Source of the DNA: an uncultured Helcococcus sp. | GTDB taxonomy: Bacteria > Bacillota > Clostridia > Tissierellales > Peptoniphilaceae | Reading direction: 5' to 3' | DNA length: 28,727 nt | NCBI RefSeq assembly: GCF_946998255.1 | Contig: NZ_CAMPYN010000009.1 | Coordinates: 1 to 28,727 of the forward strand | Shown here: one piece after another, positions 1 to 8,862 of the stretch | Layout of the letters: each line of letters opens with the position of its first letter | Numbering within the stretch: position 1 is the first letter of the stretch | Made by a program: the position numbers and the translations under genes | Notes under the pieces: generated by a model | What the model was told of the DNA's origin: nothing | The model's input: the letters and a program-made list of their open reading frames with translations, nothing else | Databases searched by the model: none

Positions 1-1
1 T

Positions 2-1834
2 AATATAGAAAATAAAAAAATTAGAGATCTTGAAGAAACATATTACAAGGCTGTAAAAAAAGAAAGTTTCTACAAAGATTATGTAGATTTGACATATGAT
101 GCTGAATTAGAACATCTAATAGCTGAAAGAGAAGTCATGCATATCCCAGGAATAATTTCTCATGATAAAGATCTACATGAACAACTAAAAGAAAGATCTG
201 CTCAGTTAGCAAATATAAGCCAAAGTGAAATAGACCAAGCTAACAAAGAAATTGCAGCAAAAACAAATATTAGAAAAGAACAACTTGATGCAGAATTGAA
301 AGAATTAGATAGTAAATTTAGGAAAAAAATTATATCTAAAACTGCATTAAAAACTGAGAAAAAGGCTAAAAAGAGAGCTGCTGATGATGATATAAAATCA
401 TATTCATACCTCAATAAAAAGACAGCTTATGAAGAAGATATTAAAAATATCAAACATAGAATTAAGATGGATTTTAAATCAGGAATAAATGTTTTAGAAT
501 CTGACAAATCTGATATAAGAAGAAAAACTCCTATTGAAGTAGATAAAACCAAGCCACTTATCTCATATGCAACTGCATTGATTCCAGGTTTAGGACAATT
601 ATTAAATAAACAATATATGAAAGCTATTTTCTTCTTTATAGGGACATTATTTATATATTTAGTATCCATTCCTTATGCACTAGGATATGGAAACTACCAA
701 GGTGAAGGTATACAAGGACTTATAAGTCTAGCCCAAGGTGGCGGTAGATTAGATAGGTCAGTTATCTTCTTAATTGAAGGTATCATAGCTATTATGTTAC
801 TTGTAATCGCTCTTGTTATATTTTATATTTCCTTTAAAGATGTAAATACAGTTGAAAAAGGGCTTATTAAAGGTATAAGAAGAAAAGAATGGTTTGAAAC
901 CAAACAAAGTATATCAACAGATGGTTTCCCATACTTAGTAATCTCACCAGCTGCTATCGTAACTATGTTTATAGTTTTAGTACCAATTATTACAACTGTA
1001 TTCTTGTCATTTACAAACTATGATCCTAACCACCAATCTAAATTCCAATGGATAGGATTAGGCAACTACGCTACCCTATTTAGAGGTGAAGGTGTTGCCG
1101 GTATGGCTTTCTGGCCAATAGTTTTATGGACACTAATATGGACCTTTGGCGCAACAACTTTAGCTATAGCAATAGGATTTATCTTATCCTTGATTGCTAA
1201 CCAAGAAAGAATTAGATTCAAAGGATTCTTTAGAACTATCTACCTACTACCATGGGCAGTACCTGCCTTTATTACAATAATGTTTTTCTCACAAATGTTC
1301 GCAAGTAATGGACCTTTAACAGGCCTTATAAAATCAGTATTTGGAGATACAATATTTGGTATGCCAGTAGATATTAAAAATAATACTATACAAACAAGAG
1401 CAATCTTGATGCTATTACAAGGTTGGTTAGGATCAGCTTATATATTCTTACTAACTACAGGTATCTTACAATCTATACCTAAAGACCTATATGAAGCTGC
1501 AGAAATTGATGGAGCAACAGGCTTCCAACAAACACTAAAGATTACTATACCTCTTGTATTGTATCAAACAGGTCCCCTATTAATTGGACAGTATACATTT
1601 AACTTTAACAACTTCTCAATTATTCACCTATTCAACGGTGGTGGACCATTCTTACCAAGTACTTACGGTAACGTTGCAGGATCTACAGATATTTTAATTT
1701 CCTATATTTATAAATTGACTATAGGAAACAACTACCAAGCTTTAGGTGCTGCTGTAACTATGATTGTATCCTTAACATTGATGTTTGTTACCTTCTTAGG
1801 TATGAGAGACATGAAAGCATTTAAGGAGGATTAA
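2..1834 (+). CDS. malF: MalF-like sugar ABC transporter permease with long N-terminal extension (5' partial)
   Basis: Inner-membrane permease subunit of a carbohydrate (probably maltodextrin) ABC importer. The reading frame is open from base 2 with no stop before the TTG at 89, so the gene enters from the left edge and at least 610 residues are visible. Numbering from base 2, residues 1 to about 180 are charged and coiled-coil-like. A hydrophobic segment near 192-225 begins with ALIPGLGQLLNKQY, which resembles TM2/DUF5683-type membrane domains. A second helix lies near 255-278. The usual MBD-type permease core follows, with the EAA loop (YEAAEIDGATGF) near 497-508 that contacts the ATPase. 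MalF relatives are commonly about 430-520 residues, so the extension is extra. malG begins one base after the stop. Family assignment is secure; substrate is inferred from the operon. Confidence 0.88.
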   Translation, partial: NIENKKIRDLEETYYKAVKKESFYKDYVDLTYDAELEHLIAEREVMHIPGIISHDKDLHEQLKERSAQLANISQSEIDQANKEIAAKTNIRKEQLDAELKELDSKFRKKIISKTALKTEKKAKKRAADDDIKSYSYLNKKTAYEEDIKNIKHRIKMDFKSGINVLESDKSDIRRKTPIEVDKTKPLISYATALIPGLGQLLNKQYMKAIFFFIGTLFIYLVSIPYALGYGNYQGEGIQGLISLAQGGGRLDRSVIFLIEGIIAIMLLVIALVIFYISFKDVNTVEKGLIKGIRRKEWFETKQSISTDGFPYLVISPAAIVTMFIVLVPIITTVFLSFTNYDPNHQSKFQWIGLGNYATLFRGEGVAGMAFWPIVLWTLIWTFGATTLAIAIGFILSLIANQERIRFKGFFRTIYLLPWAVPAFITIMFFSQMFASNGPLTGLIKSVFGDTIFGMPVDIKNNTIQTRAILMLLQGWLGSAYIFLLTTGILQSIPKDLYEAAEIDGATGFQQTLKITIPLVLYQTGPLLIGQYTFNFNNFSIIHLFNGGGPFLPSTYGNVAGSTDILISYIYKLTIGNNYQALGAAVTMIVSLTLMFVTFLGMRDMKAFKED

Positions 1835-1835
1835 G

Positions 1836-2732
1836 ATGTTTAAGAAGAAAAATAAAAATAAAGACTTATATTTATCTGATAAGCAACCTCTAAACACAGC
1901 CGGAAAAATTATGTTGGCTATATCCTATATAATACTTTTAGTTTGGGCTGTAGTTATCATATTCCCACTAGGAATAATGGTTTTATCAAGTTTTAATGGT
2001 AACCAAAGTGCATATATATCACTTTCAAGTGAATTTGCCTTTTCCTTAAAACACTTTGAATATTTGTTTAAAGAAACAAACTTCCTATTATGGACAAAAA
2101 ATACCATTATAATAGCTATAATTTCTACCCTATTGACTCTTACAATAGTTTCCTTTACAGGATATGCCTATTCAAGATATAGATTCAAGGGTAAAAAGAT
2201 GAGTTTAATGGGAATAATGCTTATTCAAATCATACCTACTTTTGCAGGTATTACAGCCTACTACGCCCTACACACAATCATCTCTGGTATAGTTCCAAGT
2301 TTTTCAAGGACTGCCATGTTGATAATGATTTATGCTGGTGGTGGTATTGCTGGTAATACATTTATTCTAAAGGGATATATTGACTCAATCTCAAAAGAAC
2401 TAGATGAAGCTGCAAAGATAGATGGATGTTCAAACTTCCAAGTTTATAAATTGATAATTATGCCTATAGCAAGACCTATGCTAGCAATTATAGCCTTATG
2501 GTCCTTCATCGGCCCATTCATGGACTATATGCTACCAGCAATCTTGCTAACAAGTAATGAAGATTATACTTTAGCCACTGGATTACAAACATTGATAAGT
2601 GATGTTAGAAATATGCACCAACCAGTATTTGCTGCTGGTGGTTTATTGACAGCTTTACCAATTGTAATACTATTTACAAGCTTACAAAAAGAATTAGTAT
2701 CTGGTTTAAGTTCTGGTTCAGTTAAGGGTTAG
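1836..2732 (+). CDS. malG: MalG-like sugar ABC transporter permease
   Basis: Second permease subunit of the sugar importer, 298 residues, expected to pair with the preceding MalF-like protein in the membrane. A short basic N-terminus leads into a first helix near 24-50. The EAA coupling loop is seen at about 188-210 (ELDEAAKIDGCSNF), and the C-terminus is hydrophobic with the GLSSGSVKG ending typical of MalG relatives. Its length matches the family. Start is ATG with AAGGAGG at 1823-1829, which lies inside the end of malF, so the two are probably translationally coupled. The ATPase gene follows after 8 bases. Substrate (maltose/maltodextrin) is inferred from malQ and the LacI-type regulator downstream. 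Confidence 0.92.
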   Translation: MFKKKNKNKDLYLSDKQPLNTAGKIMLAISYIILLVWAVVIIFPLGIMVLSSFNGNQSAYISLSSEFAFSLKHFEYLFKETNFLLWTKNTIIIAIISTLLTLTIVSFTGYAYSRYRFKGKKMSLMGIMLIQIIPTFAGITAYYALHTIISGIVPSFSRTAMLIMIYAGGGIAGNTFILKGYIDSISKELDEAAKIDGCSNFQVYKLIIMPIARPMLAIIALWSFIGPFMDYMLPAILLTSNEDYTLATGLQTLISDVRNMHQPVFAAGGLLTALPIVILFTSLQKELVSGLSSGSVKG

Positions 2733-2740
2733 GAGGAAAG

Positions 2741-3823
2741 ATGAAAGTTACAATGGAAAACCTCGGTAAAAAATACGAGGGAAGAGAAAATTTCACACTT
2801 AGAAATATTAATTTAGAAATAGAAGACCAAGAATTTTTAGTTATATTAGGACCATCAGGTTGTGGTAAGTCCACCCTATTACGTATGATAGCTGGTCTTA
2901 ACTCAATCACAGAAGGTGAGCTATACTTCGGTGGTAAACTAATGAACAAGGTACAACCAAAAGATAGAGATATAGCTATGGTATTCCAATCATATGCTTT
3001 ATATCCTCACTTAACAGTATATGATAACATGGCCTTTTCATTAAAAATGCAAAAGGAAAGAAAAGAAGTTATACACCAAAAGGTTATGGAAGCAGCAGAA
3101 GTACTTCAATTAGAAGACTACCTATATTCTAAACCTTCAGATATATCTGGTGGACAAAGACAAAGGGTTGCTCTTGGACGTGCTATGGTTAGAAAACCTG
3201 GAGTTTTCTTGATGGACGAACCTCTATCAAACCTTGATGCTAAACTTAGAGAACACATGAGAGTTGAGCTAGTTAGACTTCACAAACAATTAGGTACAAC
3301 TTCAATATATGTTACCCACGACCAAACTGAAGCTATGACAATGGCTGACAAGATTTTACTTTTAGACGGTGGTGAAATCCAACAATTTGGTACACCTAAT
3401 GAATTTTATAATACTCCTGCAAACTTATTTGTTGCTAAATTTATAGGTTCACCTACAATGAATATCTTTGAGGGTGTTTACCAAAATGGAAGATTCGTTT
3501 CAGACAATGGAGCAATTGACATTGAACCAAAGGATGCTGATAAAGAGTTATTAAATGCCCATGAAGGTAAAAAAGTTTATCTAGGTATTAGACCAGAAAG
3601 ATTATTAGCAGGAAGTAAAGAAAATAGTTTCAAAGGTAGAATTGACGTTATAGAAATGCTTGGTAAAGAACAAGTACTTTATGTTAAACTTGATGATGAT
3701 AAAGAAGTTATCATTTCTCAACCAGGTCACTATAAATATGAAATTGATGAAATCCATGATTTTGAATTTGATTTAGATGCCCTACATTTCTTTAATGGTG
3801 AAACAACAAAGAGAATAAATTAG
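2741..3823 (+). CDS. Sugar ABC transporter ATPase, MsmX/UgpC/MalK type
   Basis: Cytoplasmic ATPase that powers the sugar permease pair, 360 residues. All ABC motifs are intact: Walker A GPSGCGKST at 37-45, Q-loop Gln83, signature ISGGQ at 135-139, Walker B VFLMDE at 155-160, D-loop SNLD at 163-166 and switch His193. The C-terminal part from about 240 fits the TOBE/OB regulatory domain of the MalK/MsmX group. The start ATG has AGGAGG at 2731-2736, overlapping the malG stop. Such ATPases often serve several sugar importers in Firmicutes. Here the gene sits inside the operon, so a dedicated role is plausible but sharing cannot be excluded. I therefore leave out a specific symbol (msmX, malK and ugpC are all used). 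Confidence 0.93.
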   Translation: MKVTMENLGKKYEGRENFTLRNINLEIEDQEFLVILGPSGCGKSTLLRMIAGLNSITEGELYFGGKLMNKVQPKDRDIAMVFQSYALYPHLTVYDNMAFSLKMQKERKEVIHQKVMEAAEVLQLEDYLYSKPSDISGGQRQRVALGRAMVRKPGVFLMDEPLSNLDAKLREHMRVELVRLHKQLGTTSIYVTHDQTEAMTMADKILLLDGGEIQQFGTPNEFYNTPANLFVAKFIGSPTMNIFEGVYQNGRFVSDNGAIDIEPKDADKELLNAHEGKKVYLGIRPERLLAGSKENSFKGRIDVIEMLGKEQVLYVKLDDDKEVIISQPGHYKYEIDEIHDFEFDLDALHFFNGETTKRIN

Positions 3824-3830
3824 GTATCTC

Positions 3831-4799
3831 ATGAATAGCAAAGTTACAATCAAGGATATAGCTTACTTATCAGGTGTTAGTATATCAACTGTATCTAGAG
3901 TTGTTTCTGGCAAGAAAAATGTAAATGAGATTACGAGAAAAAAAGTCCAGGATGTTATTAAAAAGACTGGATATGAACCTAACTACACAGCAAGGGCCTT
4001 GGCTACTAAAAACACCAATACCATTGCTGTGGTACTAGATAGGACTCCTAAACAGTCCTTTACAAACTCTTTCTATATCGAAGCCTTAGAAGCCATTAGT
4101 TATGAATTAAACCTACATGGTAAAGATATGCTCTTGGTATTCTCTTCAAATAATATAAAAAAAGAAGACAATAAGGTGAAACAACTGATACAAACTAATA
4201 AAATAGATGGAGTAATAAAACTTTCTGTACACCAGGAAGATCAGACTCTCCAATATCTAGTCGAAACTTCAACACCTACTGTAATCATCGGTAGACATGA
4301 TAATAAAAACATTTTAAGTGTCAACAACAACAATGTTGAAGCCATGGAAATGGCTGTGGATGAGCTAATAAATAAGGGCAATAAAAAAATAGCTTTAGTT
4401 ACAGGAAATAAAGATTTGACTGTAACCATCGACAGAATGGAAGGATATAAAAAATCACTATTAAGGAATAACTTAACTTTTTCTAAAGACGACATTTATT
4501 CAGTAAACTTTGATATAGATGACGCTTATAATATAGCTGATGAAATATTCAAAAAGGACTATGATGCTATTGCAACTACCGATGACCTCATAGCCTTTGG
4601 TATTTCAAAAAGAGCTAAGGAAGTTAATAAGATTTATGATATACTTACATTTAACAACACACTTTTGGCAGAACTAAGTGAGCTACCATTAATAATTGTA
4701 GATATCAACCCTGCCGAAATCGGAAAAAAATCCGTAGAATTATTATTGGATACTGCACCAATTGAAAAACAAGTAATAGTAAATACTAAAATTATATAG
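3831..4799 (+). CDS. LacI-family transcriptional regulator, probable MalR-type repressor
   Basis: DNA-binding regulator of 322 residues. The N-terminal LacI helix-turn-helix is clear at about 5-25 (VTIKDIAYLSGVSISTVSRV), followed by the hinge region near 47-60 and a periplasmic-binding-protein-like effector domain from about 64 to the end. It lies between the transporter ATPase and malQ, 7 bases after the former and 8 before the latter, so it is probably co-transcribed and controls its own operon in response to maltodextrin or a related sugar. The start has only a weak AGGT ribosome site, suggesting lower translation than its neighbours. Operators would lie upstream of the window and cannot be seen. 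The effector is inferred from context only. Confidence 0.88.
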   Translation: MNSKVTIKDIAYLSGVSISTVSRVVSGKKNVNEITRKKVQDVIKKTGYEPNYTARALATKNTNTIAVVLDRTPKQSFTNSFYIEALEAISYELNLHGKDMLLVFSSNNIKKEDNKVKQLIQTNKIDGVIKLSVHQEDQTLQYLVETSTPTVIIGRHDNKNILSVNNNNVEAMEMAVDELINKGNKKIALVTGNKDLTVTIDRMEGYKKSLLRNNLTFSKDDIYSVNFDIDDAYNIADEIFKKDYDAIATTDDLIAFGISKRAKEVNKIYDILTFNNTLLAELSELPLIIVDINPAEIGKKSVELLLDTAPIEKQVIVNTKII

Positions 4800-4807
4800 G
4801 AGTAAAT

Positions 4808-6328
4808 ATGACAGAAGAATATAATTACCAGAAAATTAATGAGAATAGGTATTCTGGGGTTCTAATGCACATATCTTCCCTACCAGGTCCTTATGGAATC
4901 GGTAGTTTAGGCGAAAACGCTAGAAGATTTGTAGATTTTCTTGTTGAATCTGGACAAAGCTATTGGCAACTTTTACCTGTTGGTCCAACCAGCTATGGTG
5001 ACAGTCCATATCAATCTTTTTCAACCTTTGCTGGAAACCCATATTTCATAGATATAGATTACCTAATCAATGATGGTCTATTGACATATGAAGATGTAAA
5101 ACATATGAATGAAAATGTAGACATTTCTTCAGTTGATTACGGTAGAATCTACCATGAAAGATACCCAGTTTTAAGAAAGGCTTTTGAAAAATTTGATTTA
5201 GAATCAAAAGATTATGGACATTTCAAAACTCAAGAAGCTTTTTGGTTAGATGACTATACTCAATTTATGGCATTGAAAGACTACCATGATGGTATATCTT
5301 GGATTCAATGGGATGATAAATACAAACTTAGAGATCCTAAGGCTATGAAAAAGTTCATTAAAGACCATAAGGAAGAAATAGAATTCCATTCATTCTTACA
5401 ATACCTATTTTTCAGACAATGGGAAGCACTTAAAGACTACACCCATGGTAAAAATATTGAAATGATTGGAGATATACCTATCTATGTAGCTGAAGATTCA
5501 GCAGATGTTTGGGCAAATCCAGACCTATTTGTACTAAACCCTGACCTATCACCAAAAGAAGTTGGTGGAGTTCCACCAGACGATTTCTCAGATGATGGAC
5601 AATTATGGGGAAATCCTGTTTATGATTGGAAGGCAAATAAGAAAGAAAATTATAAATGGTGGATAGAAAGAATCAGAGCATCATTTAAGTTGTTCGACAT
5701 GATTAGAATAGACCACTTTAGAGGTTTTGATTCATATTGGTCAATACCTGCAGGTAGCGAAAATGCAGCTCCTGGTAGGTGGGTTGAAGGTCCTAAGTAT
5801 GACTTATTTAGAGTTGTAAAAGAAGAGCTAGGTGATATGCCAATCATCGCAGAAGACCTTGGATTCATGACTAAGGGAGTTTATGACCTTAGAGAAAAAA
5901 CTGGATTCCCAGGAATGAAAATTTTAGAGTTTGCTTTCAATGAAGAAATGAATAGTGAACACATACCTCACAACCATGATACAAATTATGTTGTTTATCC
6001 AGGTACTCATGATAATGAAACAATCACTGGATGGTTTAAGTCAGTAGACCCTGCTACCCTACAAAGGGCAGTTGAATACTGTGGCTTGCAAGGTGACGAA
6101 GGTTATAACTGGGGTATAATTAGAACTTGTATGAACTCAGTAGCAAACTGGGCTATATTCCAACTACAAGATATCCTAGACCTTGATAACCATGCAAGGA
6201 TGAATGTGCCAAACACTCTAGGTACAAACTGGAAGTGGAGAGCTACAGAAATACCTGCAGACTATATAAAAGATAAATTATATAGGTATACCAAAAATGG
6301 TGCTAGATTAAATAAACACAACAAATAA
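4808..6328 (+). CDS. malQ: 4-alpha-glucanotransferase (amylomaltase, GH77)
   Basis: Transfers alpha-1,4-glucan segments between maltodextrins and releases glucose. It is cytoplasmic and processes imported maltodextrins. At 506 residues it matches the amylomaltase family. Catalytic residues are visible: nucleophile Asp302 in RIDHFRGF, acid/base Glu349 in AEDLG and the transition-state Asp402 in GTHDNET. The N-terminal GVLMHISSLPGPYGIGSLG motif is also typical. The gene is the last of the sugar operon, with TAGGAG overlapping the stop of the regulator gene and 8 bases between genes. It is followed by a strong hairpin. No maltose phosphorylase or glucosidase is next to it in this window. Confidence 0.96.
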   Translation: MTEEYNYQKINENRYSGVLMHISSLPGPYGIGSLGENARRFVDFLVESGQSYWQLLPVGPTSYGDSPYQSFSTFAGNPYFIDIDYLINDGLLTYEDVKHMNENVDISSVDYGRIYHERYPVLRKAFEKFDLESKDYGHFKTQEAFWLDDYTQFMALKDYHDGISWIQWDDKYKLRDPKAMKKFIKDHKEEIEFHSFLQYLFFRQWEALKDYTHGKNIEMIGDIPIYVAEDSADVWANPDLFVLNPDLSPKEVGGVPPDDFSDDGQLWGNPVYDWKANKKENYKWWIERIRASFKLFDMIRIDHFRGFDSYWSIPAGSENAAPGRWVEGPKYDLFRVVKEELGDMPIIAEDLGFMTKGVYDLREKTGFPGMKILEFAFNEEMNSEHIPHNHDTNYVVYPGTHDNETITGWFKSVDPATLQRAVEYCGLQGDEGYNWGIIRTCMNSVANWAIFQLQDILDLDNHARMNVPNTLGTNWKWRATEIPADYIKDKLYRYTKNGARLNKHNK

Positions 6329-6334
6329 AAGCAA

Positions 6335-6363
6335 AAAGACCTTAGATTTAATCTAAGGTCTTT
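6335..6363. terminator. Bidirectional rho-independent terminator between malQ and yfcE
   Basis: A perfect 13-bp stem (6335-6347 with 6351-6363, arms AAAGACCTTAGAT / ATCTAAGGTCTTT) has a 3-base loop. On the + strand it runs into TTTATTTTTT; on the - strand it is followed by CTTTTATTTG. It lies between two converging genes and can stop transcription from both sides. Confidence 0.88.
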
Positions 6364-6368
6364 ATTTT

Positions 6369-6845
6369 TTATAATTTTATTCTTTCAACTTCTATATTAT
6401 CTTTTGATATATCCATGATTACATAGGATTCATACTCACCACCACGGTCATAGCCGGCAGATCCAGGATTCAATATTATTAATCCATCCTCTTCCCTATA
6501 GTCATAAACATGGGTATGGCCATAGAAAACCATATCAGCCTCTGCTTCTTTGGCGGCATAAATTAAGTTAGTATTTGACCATCCAACTCTTTCAAGATGA
6601 CCATGAGTCAATAGTATTTTATGACTTTCAAGTCTTATGAGCATTTTCCATGGGGTATTTTCATCATAATAATCATTATTCCCCCTAACTACATGCATAG
6701 GAAGGCCAGTTTTTTCATGAATTAATTTAGCATCACTAACCATATCACCTAGATGAATAAGTAATTCTATATCATCCCTTAGCAATAAATCACTTATTAC
6801 TTGGTCGCATCTTCCATGGGTATCAGAAACAATAGCTATTTTCAT
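6369..6845 (-). CDS. yfcE: YfcE/MJ0936-family metallophosphoesterase
   Basis: Small metal-dependent phosphodiesterase, 158 residues. The calcineurin-like motifs are all present: D8-T-H10, GD at 33-34, GNND at 56-59, the HGH at 81-83, and GHTH at 109-112, which together hold the two-metal centre. Relatives hydrolyse phosphodiester test substrates; the natural substrate is often unknown. It is the last gene of the long housekeeping operon and its start overlaps the end of the XTP/dITP pyrophosphatase gene by 4 bases. This rdgB-yfcE pairing is common in Firmicutes and suggests a nucleotide-cleaning or stress role, which is inference. The hairpin at 6335-6363 ends the operon. Confidence 0.88.
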   Translation of the reverse strand: MKIAIVSDTHGRCDQVISDLLLRDDIELLIHLGDMVSDAKLIHEKTGLPMHVVRGNNDYYDENTPWKMLIRLESHKILLTHGHLERVGWSNTNLIYAAKEAEADMVFYGHTHVYDYREEDGLIILNPGSAGYDRGGEYESYVIMDISKDNIEVERIKL

Positions 6846-7438
6846 TTGATTTCCTCCAATAAAACTTTTAGTTTATCTAAGGCTCTTCTCCTATGGTTTA
6901 CAGATAACCTTTCTTGGTCACTAGCTTGGGCTAGGGTCTTATCTAATGACTTTATTATGAATATAGGATTGTATCCAAATTTATTTTCATGACCAAGCCT
7001 TTCAAAACTTATATAGCCTTCAAGTTCACCTTCAAGATAATGGTCTTTTCCATTCTCATCAATAAAGCATAGGACTGTAATAAATCTTGCTGTCCTTTTA
7101 TCTAAGTCCTTTATATCACTTAAGTCTTTTAATAATTTATCATTATTATCTTCGTAGCTTGCATTTTCACCTGCATATCTTGCAGAATAAATGCCTGGTT
7201 TGCCATTTAAGGCATCTACAAATAACCCTGTATCATCTGCTAGGACAGGCTTTTTAAATCGATCATATAAGCTTTTAGCCTTGATATAGGCGTTTTCTTT
7301 TAGGCTGCTACCTGTCTCCTCTACATCAAAATCTTCAATGTCCAGGTCTTTTTTACTTAATAAGCAATATTGGTCACCAAGGATATTTTGTATTTCATAT
7401 ATTTTATCTTTATTGGAGGTTGAAAGTATTATTTCCAT
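6842..7438 (-). CDS. rdgB: XTP/dITP pyrophosphatase (RdgB/HAM1 family)
   Basis: Removes non-canonical purine triphosphates (XTP, ITP, dITP) by hydrolysis to the monophosphate and pyrophosphate, protecting nucleic acids. It has 198 residues, the usual size. The N-terminal STSNKDK motif (6-12), the catalytic ADDTGL (67-72, Asp69) and GIYSARYAG (82-90) are clear. Two base- or phosphate-binding motifs deviate: FGYNP at 154-158 instead of FGYDP, and NHR at 181-183 instead of SHR. The gene sits 2 bases after gatB and overlaps yfcE by 4 bases, so it is translated within the operon. Overall family membership is firm; the substitutions could alter specificity or be neutral. Confidence 0.92.
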   Translation of the reverse strand: MEIILSTSNKDKIYEIQNILGDQYCLLSKKDLDIEDFDVEETGSSLKENAYIKAKSLYDRFKKPVLADDTGLFVDALNGKPGIYSARYAGENASYEDNNDKLLKDLSDIKDLDKRTARFITVLCFIDENGKDHYLEGELEGYISFERLGHENKFGYNPIFIIKSLDKTLAQASDQERLSVNHRRRALDKLKVLLEEIK

Positions 7439-7440
7439 TA

Positions 7441-8862
7441 TTATCTCTTTTCTAGTTCCTCTGCTATAAGTTTATTAGCCTCTTGTGGTTTTGCCTTACC
7501 TTGTGATTTCTTCATTACTTGTCCTACTAAAAATCCTAAGGCTCTACCCTTACCATCCTTGAAGTCAGCTATTGATTGTGGGTTTTCATCAAGTACTTCA
7601 TTTACAAGTTTTATCAAGAAATCAGGGTCATTTATTTGTTCTAAGCCCTTGTCTTTCATCACTTGTTCTGGATCTTCATTTGTTTCAAATATTTGTCTAA
7701 AAATCTTTTTAGCAGAGTTATTTGATGTTCTTTCATCTTTAACAAGTTTCAATAATTTAATAAAGTTCTCATTTGATAGCTTAATTTCACTAACACTTAT
7801 TTCGTGTTCCTTAGTTCTTCTTAAGGTTTCAGTTAAAATCCAGTTTGCTATTAATTCTGGTTCATTGAAGAGGCTTAATAAGTCTTCATAATAATGTGAC
7901 ACTTCCTTATCTTTAGATAAGACATTTGCATCATAATCATTTAGACCATATTCTTTCATGTATCTCTTCTTCTTGTCTCCAGGTAATTCTGGAATAGAAT
8001 CTTTTATTTCAGCTATAAATTCGTCAGATAAATTCAACCTTGGTAGGTCTGCATCTACTGTAAACCTATAGTCATTTTCTTCGTCTTTCTTTCTCATTAA
8101 AATTGTTGATTCTGAAGCTTCATCCCATCTTCTTGTTTCTTTGCTTGAAGTCTCGCCATTTTCTAAGGCTTTCTTTTGTCTTTCTTCTTCATGTAAGATT
8201 GCTCTTTCAACAGCCCTAAATGAGTTTAAGTTTTTAACTTCAACTATAGCATGCTTATTTCCTTGGTCATCTACAACATTGACGTTAACGTCACATCTTA
8301 AAGAACCTTCTTCCATCTTAACATCTGAAGAACCAATATATTTTAATCTTTCTCTTAGGCCTTCTAAGAAAGTTTTTGCTTCTTCAGCTGATGCTAGGTC
8401 AGGTTCTGTAACAATTTCAATAAGTGGCACACCAGCCCTATTATAGTCAAGTAAACTATTTCCACCTTCTGTATGGGTAGATTTACCAGTATCCTCTTCT
8501 ACGTGGATTCTTTGGATTCTTATCTTTTTAGATTCACCATTTGATTCTATTTCTAGGTATCCATGTTCTGCAAAAGGTTCATCTTGTTGGGTAATTTGAT
8601 AGCCCTTGGTTAAGTCTGGATAAAAGTATTTTTTTCTATCGAATTTCATTGTTTGTCTAATTTCACAATCAAAGGCTAAACCAGCTTTTACAGCTAGTTT
8701 AATAGCATTCTCATTCACCCTTGGAAGTGTACCAGGATGTCCCAAGCATGTTGGACAAACTAGTGTGTTTGGTGCAGCACCGAATTCATTTTTACATGAG
8801 CAGAACATTTTGCTAGCTGTAGCTAGTTCCGCATGAATTTCTAATCCTATTATTGTTTTCAT
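7441..8862 (-). CDS. gatB: Asp/Glu-tRNA(Asn/Gln) amidotransferase subunit B
   Basis: The tRNA-binding kinase subunit of GatCAB, which phosphorylates and then amidates mischarged Glu-tRNA(Gln) or Asp-tRNA(Asn). It is 473 residues, full length. The N-terminal GLEIHAEL motif, the zinc-binding Cys21, Cys23, Cys36 and Cys39 (CSC...CPTC), and the RIHVEEDTGKS and DYNRAGVPLIEIV motifs are present. The C-terminal YqeY-like tail from about 330 is present and ends in the usual GQVMKKSQGKA segment. Its start codon shares one base with the gatA stop (TAATG), so coupling is likely. Order gatC-gatA-gatB is the classic Firmicute arrangement. A need for this enzyme implies indirect Gln- and/or Asn-tRNA synthesis. 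Confidence 0.97.
   Translation of the reverse strand: MKTIIGLEIHAELATASKMFCSCKNEFGAAPNTLVCPTCLGHPGTLPRVNENAIKLAVKAGLAFDCEIRQTMKFDRKKYFYPDLTKGYQITQQDEPFAEHGYLEIESNGESKKIRIQRIHVEEDTGKSTHTEGGNSLLDYNRAGVPLIEIVTEPDLASAEEAKTFLEGLRERLKYIGSSDVKMEEGSLRCDVNVNVVDDQGNKHAIVEVKNLNSFRAVERAILHEEERQKKALENGETSSKETRRWDEASESTILMRKKDEENDYRFTVDADLPRLNLSDEFIAEIKDSIPELPGDKKKRYMKEYGLNDYDANVLSKDKEVSHYYEDLLSLFNEPELIANWILTETLRRTKEHEISVSEIKLSNENFIKLLKLVKDERTSNNSAKKIFRQIFETNEDPEQVMKDKGLEQINDPDFLIKLVNEVLDENPQSIADFKDGKGRALGFLVGQVMKKSQGKAKPQEANKLIAEELEKR

Noticed and set aside
7559..8446. Long open frames on the + strand opposite gatB
   Set aside because: They are shadows of gatB: serine-, leucine- and phenylalanine-rich, without ribosome sites or recognisable motifs.
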